Shown here piece by piece: positions 25,035 to 33,107 of a stretch of DNA of 48,515 bases (positions are counted from its first letter, which is position 1; each line of letters begins with the position of its first letter). The notes below the pieces were generated by a model. That model was not told the DNA's origin, ran no database searches, and was given only the letters and a program-made list of their open reading frames with translations. Made by a program: the position numbers and the translations under genes. This stretch comes from a virus, in the IMG/VR virus record IMGVR_UViG_3300045284_000270, positions 1 to 48,515 of that record; one strand, 5' to 3'.

Positions 25035-26150
25035 ATGCCTACCTACACCGCGCCACTCCTTAATCATGTGGCGACAGCCGCATTGGACTGGTGGTTTAAC
25101 AAAGGCTCAGCTTTTAAACAGGCGATCCAGGAGAAACCCCTGCTCGCCATGATGGAGAGCAAGGCCAAGACGTTTCCCGGTGGCAAAGGCGACATCGTGA
25201 TCTCCGTAAAAGGTGATTACGGCAACACCGCTGCACCGGGCACGAACGACAAGCTCGTCGGCTACCAACTCGACGACACCGTCAACTACTACACGCCTGC
25301 CAACCTCGCGCAGGCGCGCTTCCCCTGGAAGGAGCACCACATCGGTCTGACGATGACGCACTCCGAATTGAAAACGGATGGCATCAGCGTTGTCGACACG
25401 AATGGTGAAGACACCTCCGAGCACAGCGGTCGTGACGACACTGTGTTGGTGGGCTTGCTGCAGGACGCGCTCGAAGACATCTCCGAGCGTTACGCCGTCT
25501 CCATGAACGAGCTCCTCTGGACCAACGGCACCGGTGACGCGAAAGCGCTCGCCGGCATGGCGGCGCTCGTCACCGATGCACCTGGTTCCGGCACCGTCGC
25601 CGGCATCGATCGGGCGCTTAAACCCTGGTGGCGCAACCGCGCCTACACGAGCGCGATGCAAACCGCGATTGGCGTCACACCTGCTCTTGCAGGATGGGGT
25701 GGCGCTCCGATCACGGCGGCAGCGGCGAACGGCGGCGCTCTCATCACGGTGCTGCAGAAGGAATACCGACAACTGACCCGGTACGGCGGCAAGCCGAACA
25801 CGGGCCTGTGCGGTTCTGACTGGCTCGCCGCGATCGAGATGGAGCTCCGCGCGAACGGCAACTACTCCATGCAAGGCTTCTCGCAGGGCAAGGACGTTGC
25901 GGTCGGGTCCATTTCGTACATGGGCACGACGTTTGAGTATGACCCCACGCTCGACACGCTCGGAAAATCCAAGCGCTGTTACTGGTGGGACAATCGCGAC
26001 ATCTACCTCGTGAAAATGCAGGACGAGTGGCGGCACCAACACAGCCCCGCCCGGCCTCCCGACAAGTACGTGCTGTACCGCGGCATCACCTCCACCGGTC
26101 AGCTTTGTGCGCGTCGGCTCAACTCAGCCGTTGTGATCGACATCGCTTGA
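25035..26150 (+). CDS. Major capsid protein
   Basis: 371 aa, immediately after the scaffold. It has the mixed alpha/beta composition of a HK97-fold coat (LDWWFNKGSAFKQAIQEKPLLAMM, FPWKEHHIGLTMTHSELKTDGI, DALEDISERYAVSMNELLWTNG, YMGTTFEYDPTLD, LVKMQDEWRHQHSPARPPDKYV). The spine-helix candidate is about residues 136-158. Identification rests on position, size and composition plus resemblance to coats of tubular-tailed podoviruses. A strong hairpin follows the stop. Confidence 0.82.
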   Translation: MPTYTAPLLNHVATAALDWWFNKGSAFKQAIQEKPLLAMMESKAKTFPGGKGDIVISVKGDYGNTAAPGTNDKLVGYQLDDTVNYYTPANLAQARFPWKEHHIGLTMTHSELKTDGISVVDTNGEDTSEHSGRDDTVLVGLLQDALEDISERYAVSMNELLWTNGTGDAKALAGMAALVTDAPGSGTVAGIDRALKPWWRNRAYTSAMQTAIGVTPALAGWGGAPITAAAANGGALITVLQKEYRQLTRYGGKPNTGLCGSDWLAAIEMELRANGNYSMQGFSQGKDVAVGSISYMGTTFEYDPTLDTLGKSKRCYWWDNRDIYLVKMQDEWRHQHSPARPPDKYVLYRGITSTGQLCARRLNSAVVIDIA

Positions 26151-26171
26151 TCACGTTCTCCATCGGCTGAC

Positions 26172-26208
26172 GCCGCCAGGAGGGGTGCCTTCCCGCTCTC
26201 CTGGCGGC
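26172..26208 (+). terminator. Hairpin after the coat gene
   Basis: Perfect 11-bp stem GCCGCCAGGAG / CTCCTGGCGGC with a 15-nt loop and no T-tract. It could be a leaky terminator, or an mRNA-stabilising or processing hairpin that raises coat message over downstream genes. A second perfect palindrome, TTAATCC-AA-GGATTAA (26214-26229), lies just before the next gene. Confidence 0.5.
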
Positions 26209-26235
26209 ACAGCCTTAATCCAAGGATTAACACGC

Positions 26236-26691
26236 ATGAAAATGCACTACTGCACCTGCAGGATTAACCTTGCAGGGCAAGGCTTCCATATCCTCGACAT
26301 CCTCGCGACCGAGCCAATGTCATGGCCCGAAATCCAATTGATGATGTCGATGCACGGTGACGAGAATATCTACGGCATTAAGCCGATCGCGACCGTCGAC
26401 ACCTCGCCGATGGAAGAGAAGCGGCGCCTGATGGGAAAATATCGCGGGCAGCAAGCGCTCATCGAGCGCGTGTTCCCCGGTCGCACCCCGCAGATGGACT
26501 TGCTGATGCCTGGCGAGCTCGACACTCAGCCGGCCGCGGACGAGTACGGCATCGTCCTGACGCAGTCGCCGCCATCCGCCGACCATGACGACGACGAGCC
26601 AGGCGGCAGCAAAGAGCCGCCGATCGGGCCCGCGGTATTTGGTCCAGCGAGGGTTCGCCGCTCGATCGACGGTCCAGTTGGAGCACCGTAG
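26236..26691 (+). CDS. Hypothetical protein between coat and tail adaptor
   Basis: 151 aa. N-terminal 60 residues are folded-looking (MKMHYCTCRINLAGQGFHILDIL, PMSWPEIQLMMSMHGDENIYGIKPIATV); the remainder is hydrophilic and Pro/Asp-rich. AAGGA eight nt before the ATG at 26236 sets the start; the frame is open upstream to 26185 across the hairpin. The position suggests a head completion or neck protein. Confidence 0.6.
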   Translation: MKMHYCTCRINLAGQGFHILDILATEPMSWPEIQLMMSMHGDENIYGIKPIATVDTSPMEEKRRLMGKYRGQQALIERVFPGRTPQMDLLMPGELDTQPAADEYGIVLTQSPPSADHDDDEPGGSKEPPIGPAVFGPARVRRSIDGPVGAP

Positions 26692-27438
26692 ATGCCGATC
26701 GGCGTCACGCTCAACCAATTGCGCACAGACCTGCGTTCCGAAACGGGGCAGAGCCTCAACTATCTGCTCCACGGAACGCAGAGCCAGCAGTCGCAGGACA
26801 TGATCCTGGATCGCCAACAGCGCGAGCTCTGGGACGCCTATCAGTGGCCGCACTTGCGCATCTGGCAAGACATGACGCTGTCGAGCGGCCAGGCCGACTA
26901 CAACTATCCGGCCGTGCTCCCCCTCGACCAAATCAGCCGCATCAACCTCGCGCAGAGTGGCACCTCGCGATGGTCGACGCTCAGCTACGGCATCAGCCCG
27001 ACCGACATCCCGCCAGGCGGGGCGCCGGCCGGCACACCGAGGCAGTGGGCGAACAAGGTCGCGTTCACCAGCGGCACCAGCGTGGTCAATCCGACCGGCA
27101 TGATGTTCACGCTGCTGCCGGTGCCAAACATGGAAGGCATGATCATCCGCATCGACGGTCAGGCACCATGCACCTCGCTCGTTTCCGACACCTCAACGTG
27201 CGTCATCGACAGCAAGGCGATCGTGCTGTTCGCCGCCGCTGAAATCCTCGCAACGCAAAAATCGGAGAGCGCCGCGCTCAAGCTCACCAAGGCGCAAAAC
27301 TATTTGCGCCGGCTGCTCATCAACAACGGCTCCGACAAGCGCGCCAACTACAACATGGGTGGCACCTACAAGCGCGTCGATCACCTGGCCTATCGGCCAT
27401 ACTCAGGGGTGGCGGGGATCGACTACATTCCCTCCTGA
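26692..27438 (+). CDS. Tail tubular protein A-like adaptor (T7 gp11 type)
   Basis: 248 aa, starting directly at the previous stop. N-terminal helices (LNQLRTDLRSETGQS, DMILDRQQRELWDAYQWP), central beta segment (DYNYPAVLPLDQISRINLAQ), and C-terminal helices with KAIVLFAAAEILATQKSESAALKLTKAQNYL. This layout and the position before a nozzle protein fit the podovirus adaptor that forms the ring between portal and tail. Confidence 0.75.
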   Translation: MPIGVTLNQLRTDLRSETGQSLNYLLHGTQSQQSQDMILDRQQRELWDAYQWPHLRIWQDMTLSSGQADYNYPAVLPLDQISRINLAQSGTSRWSTLSYGISPTDIPPGGAPAGTPRQWANKVAFTSGTSVVNPTGMMFTLLPVPNMEGMIIRIDGQAPCTSLVSDTSTCVIDSKAIVLFAAAEILATQKSESAALKLTKAQNYLRRLLINNGSDKRANYNMGGTYKRVDHLAYRPYSGVAGIDYIPS

Positions 27439-27444
27439 GATGCC

Positions 27445-29655
27445 ATGCCATATTTCACCATTGAACATTTTGCGGCCGGCCTCGACCTCCGACGCTCACC
27501 GTTGACGGCGCCGTCAGGCACGCTGCGCAAGCTGGTCAATTGCCATGTCTCGGCAGGCGGCGAGATCGAGAAACGCTACGGCTTCCAGTTAGTCGCCAAC
27601 GTCGACCCGCTGAGCCGCGGCCTCATCGAGTGGAACGGCCAGCTTTACGTGTTCAAGCTGGACACGAGCGGCAACTATTATCCGAGCGCGACTGTGCCGG
27701 CGAACACGCCGCCGCCGGCGAGCACCGTTCCTGGATGGGGCATCGGCACCATCAACCTGCAGGCAATGTCTGCAAGCGATGCGCCGATCACCGAGGTGTA
27801 CGATTACGACATCTACGCCGGCAATGTCTTCGCCATCACCTATCACGCCGGCTCGGCCGATCCTGAGAACGTGCGCCGCTTCTACGGTAACAAATATCTC
27901 AAGCCGGTCGCCAACACGCAGCCTCAAAACCTGCATTTCGATCCGACCACAGCAACGAACGTGGCTTTGTCCAACAATAATCTGACGATGAAGCAAACCG
28001 TTGCCACTGGAGACAACGGAGCAAAGGGGACCACCACACAAACAACCGGCAAATATTATTTTGAGATCAAGGTGGACACGGTAAGCGGCGCGTCCAGTGC
28101 GATGGGCCTGCTTTCAGCAGCAGGCACCTACGGCAATCTTGTGGCCGGCACTAATTCCGTTTCGGTACGCAAGGCCACCGGCAACATCTGGAGCAACGGG
28201 GCTGACACCACCAAAACATTGGGTGCGTTTGCCAACGGTGATGTTCTGGGGGTCGCGATCGATCTGACCGCGCACTTGGTCTGGGTTCGTAAAAATGCCG
28301 GCAACTGGAACAACGATGCTGCTGCGGCGCCGGCAACGGGCATAGGCGGGATCGTGGTCCAGACCGCGGCTCACGCGCCCTCTGCAGTCTGTTCTGGCGG
28401 CGCAATCAACGACGGGTTCACCGCTAATTTTGGCGCCACGACCTTCGCCAATGCTGCGCCCTCTAGTTTTGGTTTTTGGCCGCAGTCTGACACCGTCTAT
28501 TCAAGCACCAACGGCATTCTGGGTCAGTACTGTCGGACCTACAAAGACAAGATGTACGTGGTCGAGGGCCGCTATCTCGGCTCGTCCGCGGTCGGCAAAC
28601 CTGATTGGTGGGTGAATGTCCCGGAGACTGAACCGCCGACCGGCGTGAAGACCGCAGGCTTCTTCGTCAATGACCTGTCCGTGCAGGACAGCGACATGAC
28701 CTACAACACCGCGTTGGAGGTTTACTATGACAAGCTCGCCATCATGGGCAAAGCCGCAACGCAGCTTTGGAGCGTCGATCCTGATCCTACCAAGGATCAA
28801 TACAACTCGACGCTACGCGGCACCGGAACGATCGCCTGGCGCAGCGTCCTGCAGTACGGCAGCGGTGACGTGCTCTTCCTCGCGGCCGACGGCATCAGAT
28901 CACTGCGAGCCCGCGACAGTTCACTCGCTGCATCAGTATCGGATGTCGGCTCGCCGATCGATCCGCTGATCCAAGACTTGCACCAGGAGTGGGGCGAGTA
29001 CTCGATGAGCCAGGCGATCTCGATCGTGCAGCCGATCACAGGTCGCGTGTGGGTGATCATCCCGCTCGCGCGTGATCAGGAGACGGGTGTGGTGAGCTCG
29101 CGCATTTTTGTACTGAGCGCGTTCCCAGGTCCGAAGATTTCCGCCTGGTCGGAGTATCGCCCCACGTTCAATGCGGTCGCCGCCTGCACGCACAACAACC
29201 GCATTGTGCTGCGCGACGATCAGCACCGTGTCTGGGTCTACGGGCGCATGGAGGACACGACCAACCCCGCGCTGCTCTATGACGCCTCGCCGGTCGAGGT
29301 GGTCATCCCTTTTCACGGCGGCGACGATCCCGCCACCGAGAAGCGCTACTTCGGCATCGATGCGGCGTGCGAGGGGGATTGGGAGGTCTATGCGTCCTAT
29401 CAGCCGAGCAACATCCCCCCCTATGCCTCACCGGAATACGACGCAGAGGATCGGATCGGCACGCTGACCGGCGCGAGCTACGAGCATGGACGCTTCGCGA
29501 TGGAGGGCACCTCGACGCACCTCTCGCTGCGACTGCGCTCGGGCAAGGCTGGCGGCGTGTATGGCGGCGTTACCTATCCCTTCACACCAGGCACCACCGG
29601 CAAGAAGGTGCTTAGCAACCTGACCGTTCACTACCGAATGGCATCAGCAGGATGA
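27445..29655 (+). CDS. Tail tubular protein B-like nozzle with inserted SPRY-like domain
   Basis: 736 aa. Opens with MPYFTIEHFAAGLDLRRSP...GTLRKLVNCHVSAGGEIEKRYG, the usual start of tail tubular protein B (T7 gp12) relatives, and later has the beta-propeller segments YCRTYKDKMYVVEGR, KLAIMGKAATQLWSVDPDP, LRGTGTIAWRSVLQYGSGDVLFLAADGIRSL. Between residues about 157 and 352 the nozzle fold is interrupted by a SPRY-like domain (GKYYFEIKVDTVSG, NIWSNGADTTKTLGAFANGDVLGVAIDL, VWVRKNAGNWNND, NFGATTFANAAP) closely resembling those of the giant fibre. It forms the tail nozzle, and the insert would display a lectin on it. Its stop overlaps the next start. Confidence 0.85.
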   Translation: MPYFTIEHFAAGLDLRRSPLTAPSGTLRKLVNCHVSAGGEIEKRYGFQLVANVDPLSRGLIEWNGQLYVFKLDTSGNYYPSATVPANTPPPASTVPGWGIGTINLQAMSASDAPITEVYDYDIYAGNVFAITYHAGSADPENVRRFYGNKYLKPVANTQPQNLHFDPTTATNVALSNNNLTMKQTVATGDNGAKGTTTQTTGKYYFEIKVDTVSGASSAMGLLSAAGTYGNLVAGTNSVSVRKATGNIWSNGADTTKTLGAFANGDVLGVAIDLTAHLVWVRKNAGNWNNDAAAAPATGIGGIVVQTAAHAPSAVCSGGAINDGFTANFGATTFANAAPSSFGFWPQSDTVYSSTNGILGQYCRTYKDKMYVVEGRYLGSSAVGKPDWWVNVPETEPPTGVKTAGFFVNDLSVQDSDMTYNTALEVYYDKLAIMGKAATQLWSVDPDPTKDQYNSTLRGTGTIAWRSVLQYGSGDVLFLAADGIRSLRARDSSLAASVSDVGSPIDPLIQDLHQEWGEYSMSQAISIVQPITGRVWVIIPLARDQETGVVSSRIFVLSAFPGPKISAWSEYRPTFNAVAACTHNNRIVLRDDQHRVWVYGRMEDTTNPALLYDASPVEVVIPFHGGDDPATEKRYFGIDAACEGDWEVYASYQPSNIPPYASPEYDAEDRIGTLTGASYEHGRFAMEGTSTHLSLRLRSGKAGGVYGGVTYPFTPGTTGKKVLSNLTVHYRMASAG

Positions 29656-30191
29656 AAATAGAACGCGCCACCGTGCAGGATGTCCGGTTTGTCGCAGACA
29701 ACATGCGCGAGCTCGACCGGCGCGAGCTCACCGCGACCGGCTGCGATTTTGCCACGCTCCCCGAGCGCGTCATGGCCGGCAGCGTGTTCGTGTTTGCCGC
29801 GATCGATGACTTCCAGATGCCGCACGCGATCTGGGGCCTGCAGGTCGGGGCGCGCCAGGGGATCGGTCACGGCTTCGCGTTTGGCACCAAGCACTGGGGC
29901 AAGGCGCTACCGGCGATCCTGAAGAACATTAAAGACTTCGTGCTGCCGTTCCTGTTGCAGAACGGCTTTCACCGTGTCGAGTGTCTGGCGCTCGCGCACC
30001 GCAAAGACGTCGAGCGCTTCCTGGAATTGATCGGCGCCTATCCCGAGGCGACACTGAGCCAGTGGGGCGCGGGCGGCGAAGACTTCACCGCGTACCGATG
30101 GCTGGCTGACGAATACCGCGTTCAGAAACGGTTGGAAGATGAATATCGCGCTGAGAAACGTCAGACGTTCGACCGACACGTCTCACATTGA
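29652..30191 (+). CDS. GNAT-fold phage protein (T7 gp13-like)
   Basis: 179 aa. MKIERATVQDVRFVADNMRELDRREL, a hydrophobic beta centre (VFVFAAIDDFQMPHAIWGLQ), then a helix and NGFHRVECLALAHRKDVERFLELIGAYPEA. This is the acetyltransferase-like fold of the T7 gp13 group, in which the acetyl-CoA loop is degenerate, so catalysis is doubtful. Found typically between tail tube and internal virion genes, as here. The C-terminal 17 codons overlap the next gene. Confidence 0.7.
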   Translation: MKIERATVQDVRFVADNMRELDRRELTATGCDFATLPERVMAGSVFVFAAIDDFQMPHAIWGLQVGARQGIGHGFAFGTKHWGKALPAILKNIKDFVLPFLLQNGFHRVECLALAHRKDVERFLELIGAYPEATLSQWGAGGEDFTAYRWLADEYRVQKRLEDEYRAEKRQTFDRHVSH

Positions 30192-30666
30192 GATCAGGCG
30201 GGCCGAGCTCAAGCATGTGCCCAGGCTCGCGCGCCTGTTTGGCGAGTATTTCTATGAGACGCAGTGGGGCGTCTTCCTGACGTTCGACGAACAAAAATGC
30301 ATCGCGCGGCTGAGCCAGCTTGTGAGCCAAGAGTACACGCCGCACCTGGTCGCGCTTGACGGTGACGAGATCGTCGGCGTGATGTCGTGGCACTACGATC
30401 TGCAATACACCGTCGAGCCGATCGCGGTGATGGACGAGACGTTCGTGCTGCCGCAGTACCGGAGCTCGGACCTGGGCCGCAAGCTGGTCGGGATCGCGCT
30501 GCACATCGCGGCCAAGCACCGCGCGCCGGTGATGAACTTCCCGATCGCATCGGGCCTGCCGTCGACGAAGACGCTGACGAACATGCTGAAGAAATTTGGC
30601 GGCGAAATCTGTGGCGTGATCGTGCGCTGCATACCGCAGGAGGAACCCTATGGGCGGAAAAGGTGA
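30139..30666 (+). CDS. GNAT-family acetyltransferase-like protein
   Basis: 175 aa. Residues 18-60 give the first GNAT strand and helices (EIRRAELKHVPRLARLFGEYF), then VALDGDEIVGVMSWHYD, then VMDETFVLPQYRSSDLGRKLVGIALHIAAKH. YRSSDLGRKLV corresponds to the acetyl-CoA pyrophosphate loop (R/Q-x-x-G-x-G/A), in better shape than in the preceding gene though not canonical. It overlaps the previous gene by 53 nt and the next by 17 nt. Two adjacent GNAT-like genes suggest old duplication or paired function. Confidence 0.7.
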   Translation: MNIALRNVRRSTDTSHIEIRRAELKHVPRLARLFGEYFYETQWGVFLTFDEQKCIARLSQLVSQEYTPHLVALDGDEIVGVMSWHYDLQYTVEPIAVMDETFVLPQYRSSDLGRKLVGIALHIAAKHRAPVMNFPIASGLPSTKTLTNMLKKFGGEICGVIVRCIPQEEPYGRKR

Positions 30667-31033
30667 CGAAGGCGGAAGCAACGACGACCAGATGAGGGCG
30701 ATGAACGTCCGCAACATCGAGGCGCAGCAGCTTGCCGCGAAGCAGGGCACGCAGAAGGAGGCTGCTGCCGAGCCGGTGAAGGACGCCGCCGCGGCGAAAG
30801 AAACGCCGGTGGTGGACGAGAAGACGCAACTGGCGCCCGAGGCGGTCGTGCCTGGCTCGGAGAACCTCACCGGGCTCGGCGATGCGATGGTGGGAGGCCT
30901 GAAGACAGGAACCGAGCAAATTGCCGACCAGACGGCGCGCGTTGGCGCAAACCCGCAGACCTATGGCGTGCCGTTCGATCCGTACACCGGCACCTACCAG
31001 GGACAGGGACCGTACACCGGCGGGAGTGTGTGA
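30650..31033 (+). CDS. MGGKG protein 1, internal or minor virion protein
   Basis: 127 aa, Gln/Ala/Glu-rich, hydrophilic, probably largely disordered, starting MGGKGDEGG. AGGAGG six nt before the ATG is a strong site. It shares the first five residues MGGKG with the next two genes. Position before the gp14-like gene suggests a particle protein. Confidence 0.6.
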   Translation: MGGKGDEGGSNDDQMRAMNVRNIEAQQLAAKQGTQKEAAAEPVKDAAAAKETPVVDEKTQLAPEAVVPGSENLTGLGDAMVGGLKTGTEQIADQTARVGANPQTYGVPFDPYTGTYQGQGPYTGGSV

Positions 31034-31395
31034 TGGGTGGCAAGGGCAGTGCGTCGAACGTGATGCACCAGGACTACGGGCAATACGGCAGCACTGACCC
31101 TGGCAAGGGCGGGTTCATCTATACGGCCACCGGCACGACGACGCCCCCGAAGGACGAGACGAAAAAGAAGGAAGAGCCAGCGAAGGGAACGCCGATCACC
31201 GAGGACCCGAGCAAGGCCGGCGCGGAGACGGTCAAGCCCGACGCGCAGATACAGCCATATGCGCCACCCGGGTGGGGCAATTATCCGACGACAAACACCA
31301 ACCTGTCGCCGCTCGGCGACGTGATGGTGAGCGGCATGCAAGCAACGCCAGGCAAGCCTGGCCCAACGGCGCCCAACTACGTCGGGCAAGTGTAG
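31033..31395 (+). CDS. MGGKG protein 2
   Basis: 120 aa starting MGGKGSASNVMHQDYGQYG, with Lys/Glu/Pro-rich middle and a C-terminus (SPLGDVMVSGMQATPGKPG) similar to one in the preceding protein (LTGLGDAMVGGLKTG). The two therefore look like diverged duplicates. ATG overlaps the previous stop (TGATG); the GTG at 31030 is less likely. Confidence 0.6.
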   Translation: MGGKGSASNVMHQDYGQYGSTDPGKGGFIYTATGTTTPPKDETKKKEEPAKGTPITEDPSKAGAETVKPDAQIQPYAPPGWGNYPTTNTNLSPLGDVMVSGMQATPGKPGPTAPNYVGQV

Positions 31396-31404
31396 GAGAC
31401 GACG

Positions 31405-32424
31405 ATGGGTGGCAAGGGCGCGCAGCCGCAAAACAATCAGATGGTGGCCTTTGAAATGGAGCAGGCCGCGAAGGCTGACCGCAAAGAAGCCGAACGCCAG
31501 GCGCGTCTCGACAAGGGCATGAAGTCCATCAGCGAGACGTTTCACGGCAAGGAGATTATGAAAGACCAGCCCGCAAAAATTGATGCGAAATCGTTGACCG
31601 GGTTAACGGGTGATCTGACCGGACAGATCGTCAGTGGTCCAGGCAGTGTTGGCACCGGTCAGACCGGCCAGATTGGCGACACCGGCTGGACCTATCGGGT
31701 CAGTGCGCTGCCTGCCGGTCATATGTCTGGCATGGCCGGCTATAATATGTACGAGGCCCTGGACCCGCAGGGCACCGTGCATGCTGCGCGCTTCACGCTC
31801 CCGGAGCTCGTGCAAGACATCGCCGGCATGGACTACATGAAGCCGACCGGCACCGGTCAGTTTGAAGCGGACCCGTTCGCGCCGATCAAAGACAAATACA
31901 AATCGAGCCTCACCGATCTGCACAAGGCGAACATCAGCAAAACCTACAACAAGGCTTTGGACGAAACTATTTTCGCCACCGCACGCGCCGGCCAGCGAGG
32001 CAGCACGACTGCGCGCGATGCGCTCGCCGACATCGGCGGCGCCAACTACGTGGCGCAGCCTGACGGCACCTTCAAAGAGGTCGACTACGGTCAATACGGT
32101 GACGCGAAAACCAAGATGGTTGGCGACATCGACAAGTCGCTCGGCGATCTCAACACGCAAATCCAGAGCGCGGAGGACAGTGCGGAAAACCAACTCTACA
32201 TGACCGAGGACCCAGAGAAGGCAGCGAACGCTGCCAAGCAACTTGCCGCCAACATCCCCGCGGTCCCGCAGTACAACAGCTTGGGTGATCTCTTTAAGCC
32301 GCTCGTGATCGGCGCCACAGGTTTCTACAGCGGCTATCAGGGACAGAACTCGCTCAACAACGCAGGCTTCCCGACGAGCAAGTCGCCGTTTGGTTCAGGC
32401 TCAGCAAAAGAGAGCAGCAGCTAA
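31405..32424 (+). CDS. MGGKG protein 3, internal virion protein
   Basis: 339 aa starting MGGKGAQPQ, then a charged helix (MEQAAKADRKEAERQARLDKG). The middle (GWTYRVSALPAGHMSGMAGYNMYEALDPQG, FTLPELVQDIAGMDY) looks folded. Then helical stretches (DKYKSSLTDLHKANISKTYNKAL; DIDKSLGDLNTQIQSAEDSAENQLY). The C-terminus is SG/S-rich. Located beside the gp14-like gene, so probably ejected with the genome or part of the inner core. Confidence 0.6.
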   Translation: MGGKGAQPQNNQMVAFEMEQAAKADRKEAERQARLDKGMKSISETFHGKEIMKDQPAKIDAKSLTGLTGDLTGQIVSGPGSVGTGQTGQIGDTGWTYRVSALPAGHMSGMAGYNMYEALDPQGTVHAARFTLPELVQDIAGMDYMKPTGTGQFEADPFAPIKDKYKSSLTDLHKANISKTYNKALDETIFATARAGQRGSTTARDALADIGGANYVAQPDGTFKEVDYGQYGDAKTKMVGDIDKSLGDLNTQIQSAEDSAENQLYMTEDPEKAANAAKQLAANIPAVPQYNSLGDLFKPLVIGATGFYSGYQGQNSLNNAGFPTSKSPFGSGSAKESSS

Positions 32425-33098
32425 TGTGTGATCCCATTGGCATGATCGGGCTCGCGTTCTCCATCGGCTCACAAGTGATGCAGATGCAGGCGCAGCAGGA
32501 CGTCATGCATAAGCAACAGCAAGCCAATGACGAGTGGCTTGCCTATCAGCGTTTCAAGGCCGATCAATTCGAGAAACGCAACGAGGCGAAACGCCAGCGG
32601 GCCGACGCTGCGCGCGTGAAGACGCTCGGCGAGCTCGAGGCGCCCAAGCAGCGGGCAGCGCAAGAGGAGGAGCAGGGGCGCCTCGAAGGCGAGATGATGC
32701 CGACCGTTGACGCGAAGACGGCACAAAGCGCGCAGAGCATCGGTGACCAGATACTCGGCGGTGCCGGCGCGAAGGTCGAGCAGCACTACGCGGACGCGCT
32801 CACCGATGCGACACGCAGCGCACGCGAGCGCATGAAAGACCTCGCCACCGTGGCGTCGACCACCGGCTCGCAATTCGGTTTGGCGAACCGCGCCAACTCG
32901 CTGCTCGGCGAGAGCCAGGACACGATCAAGCTGATGGGCGACGAACGTCAGGGGGATCTGATTGCATACGGCGTGGCTAAGGCGGTGGAGCCGGTGAAGT
33001 ACGCAGTAGGCAGCGGCGCCGGCGCTGCAGGCGGCATTGCGCAAGGGCTCGCAGGCCTCGCCGGCAACAGGCTCGGCTCTGCTGCGGCACAAGTGTAG
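32424..33098 (+). CDS. Internal virion protein B-like (T7 gp14 type)
   Basis: 224 aa. Starts MCDPIGMIGLAFSIGSQVMQMQAQQDV: a Cys at position 2, a hydrophobic Gly-rich helix, then a long Gln/Glu/Arg helix and an Ala/Gly-rich end (GSGAGAAGGIAQGLAGLAG). This is the pattern of gp14-type proteins (MC...AI..G.QA...A), which form the outer-membrane pore of the podovirus ejectosome. TAATG overlap with the previous gene. Confidence 0.72.
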   Translation: MCDPIGMIGLAFSIGSQVMQMQAQQDVMHKQQQANDEWLAYQRFKADQFEKRNEAKRQRADAARVKTLGELEAPKQRAAQEEEQGRLEGEMMPTVDAKTAQSAQSIGDQILGGAGAKVEQHYADALTDATRSARERMKDLATVASTTGSQFGLANRANSLLGESQDTIKLMGDERQGDLIAYGVAKAVEPVKYAVGSGAGAAGGIAQGLAGLAGNRLGSAAAQV

Positions 33099-33107
33099 GA
33101 GGCGAAC

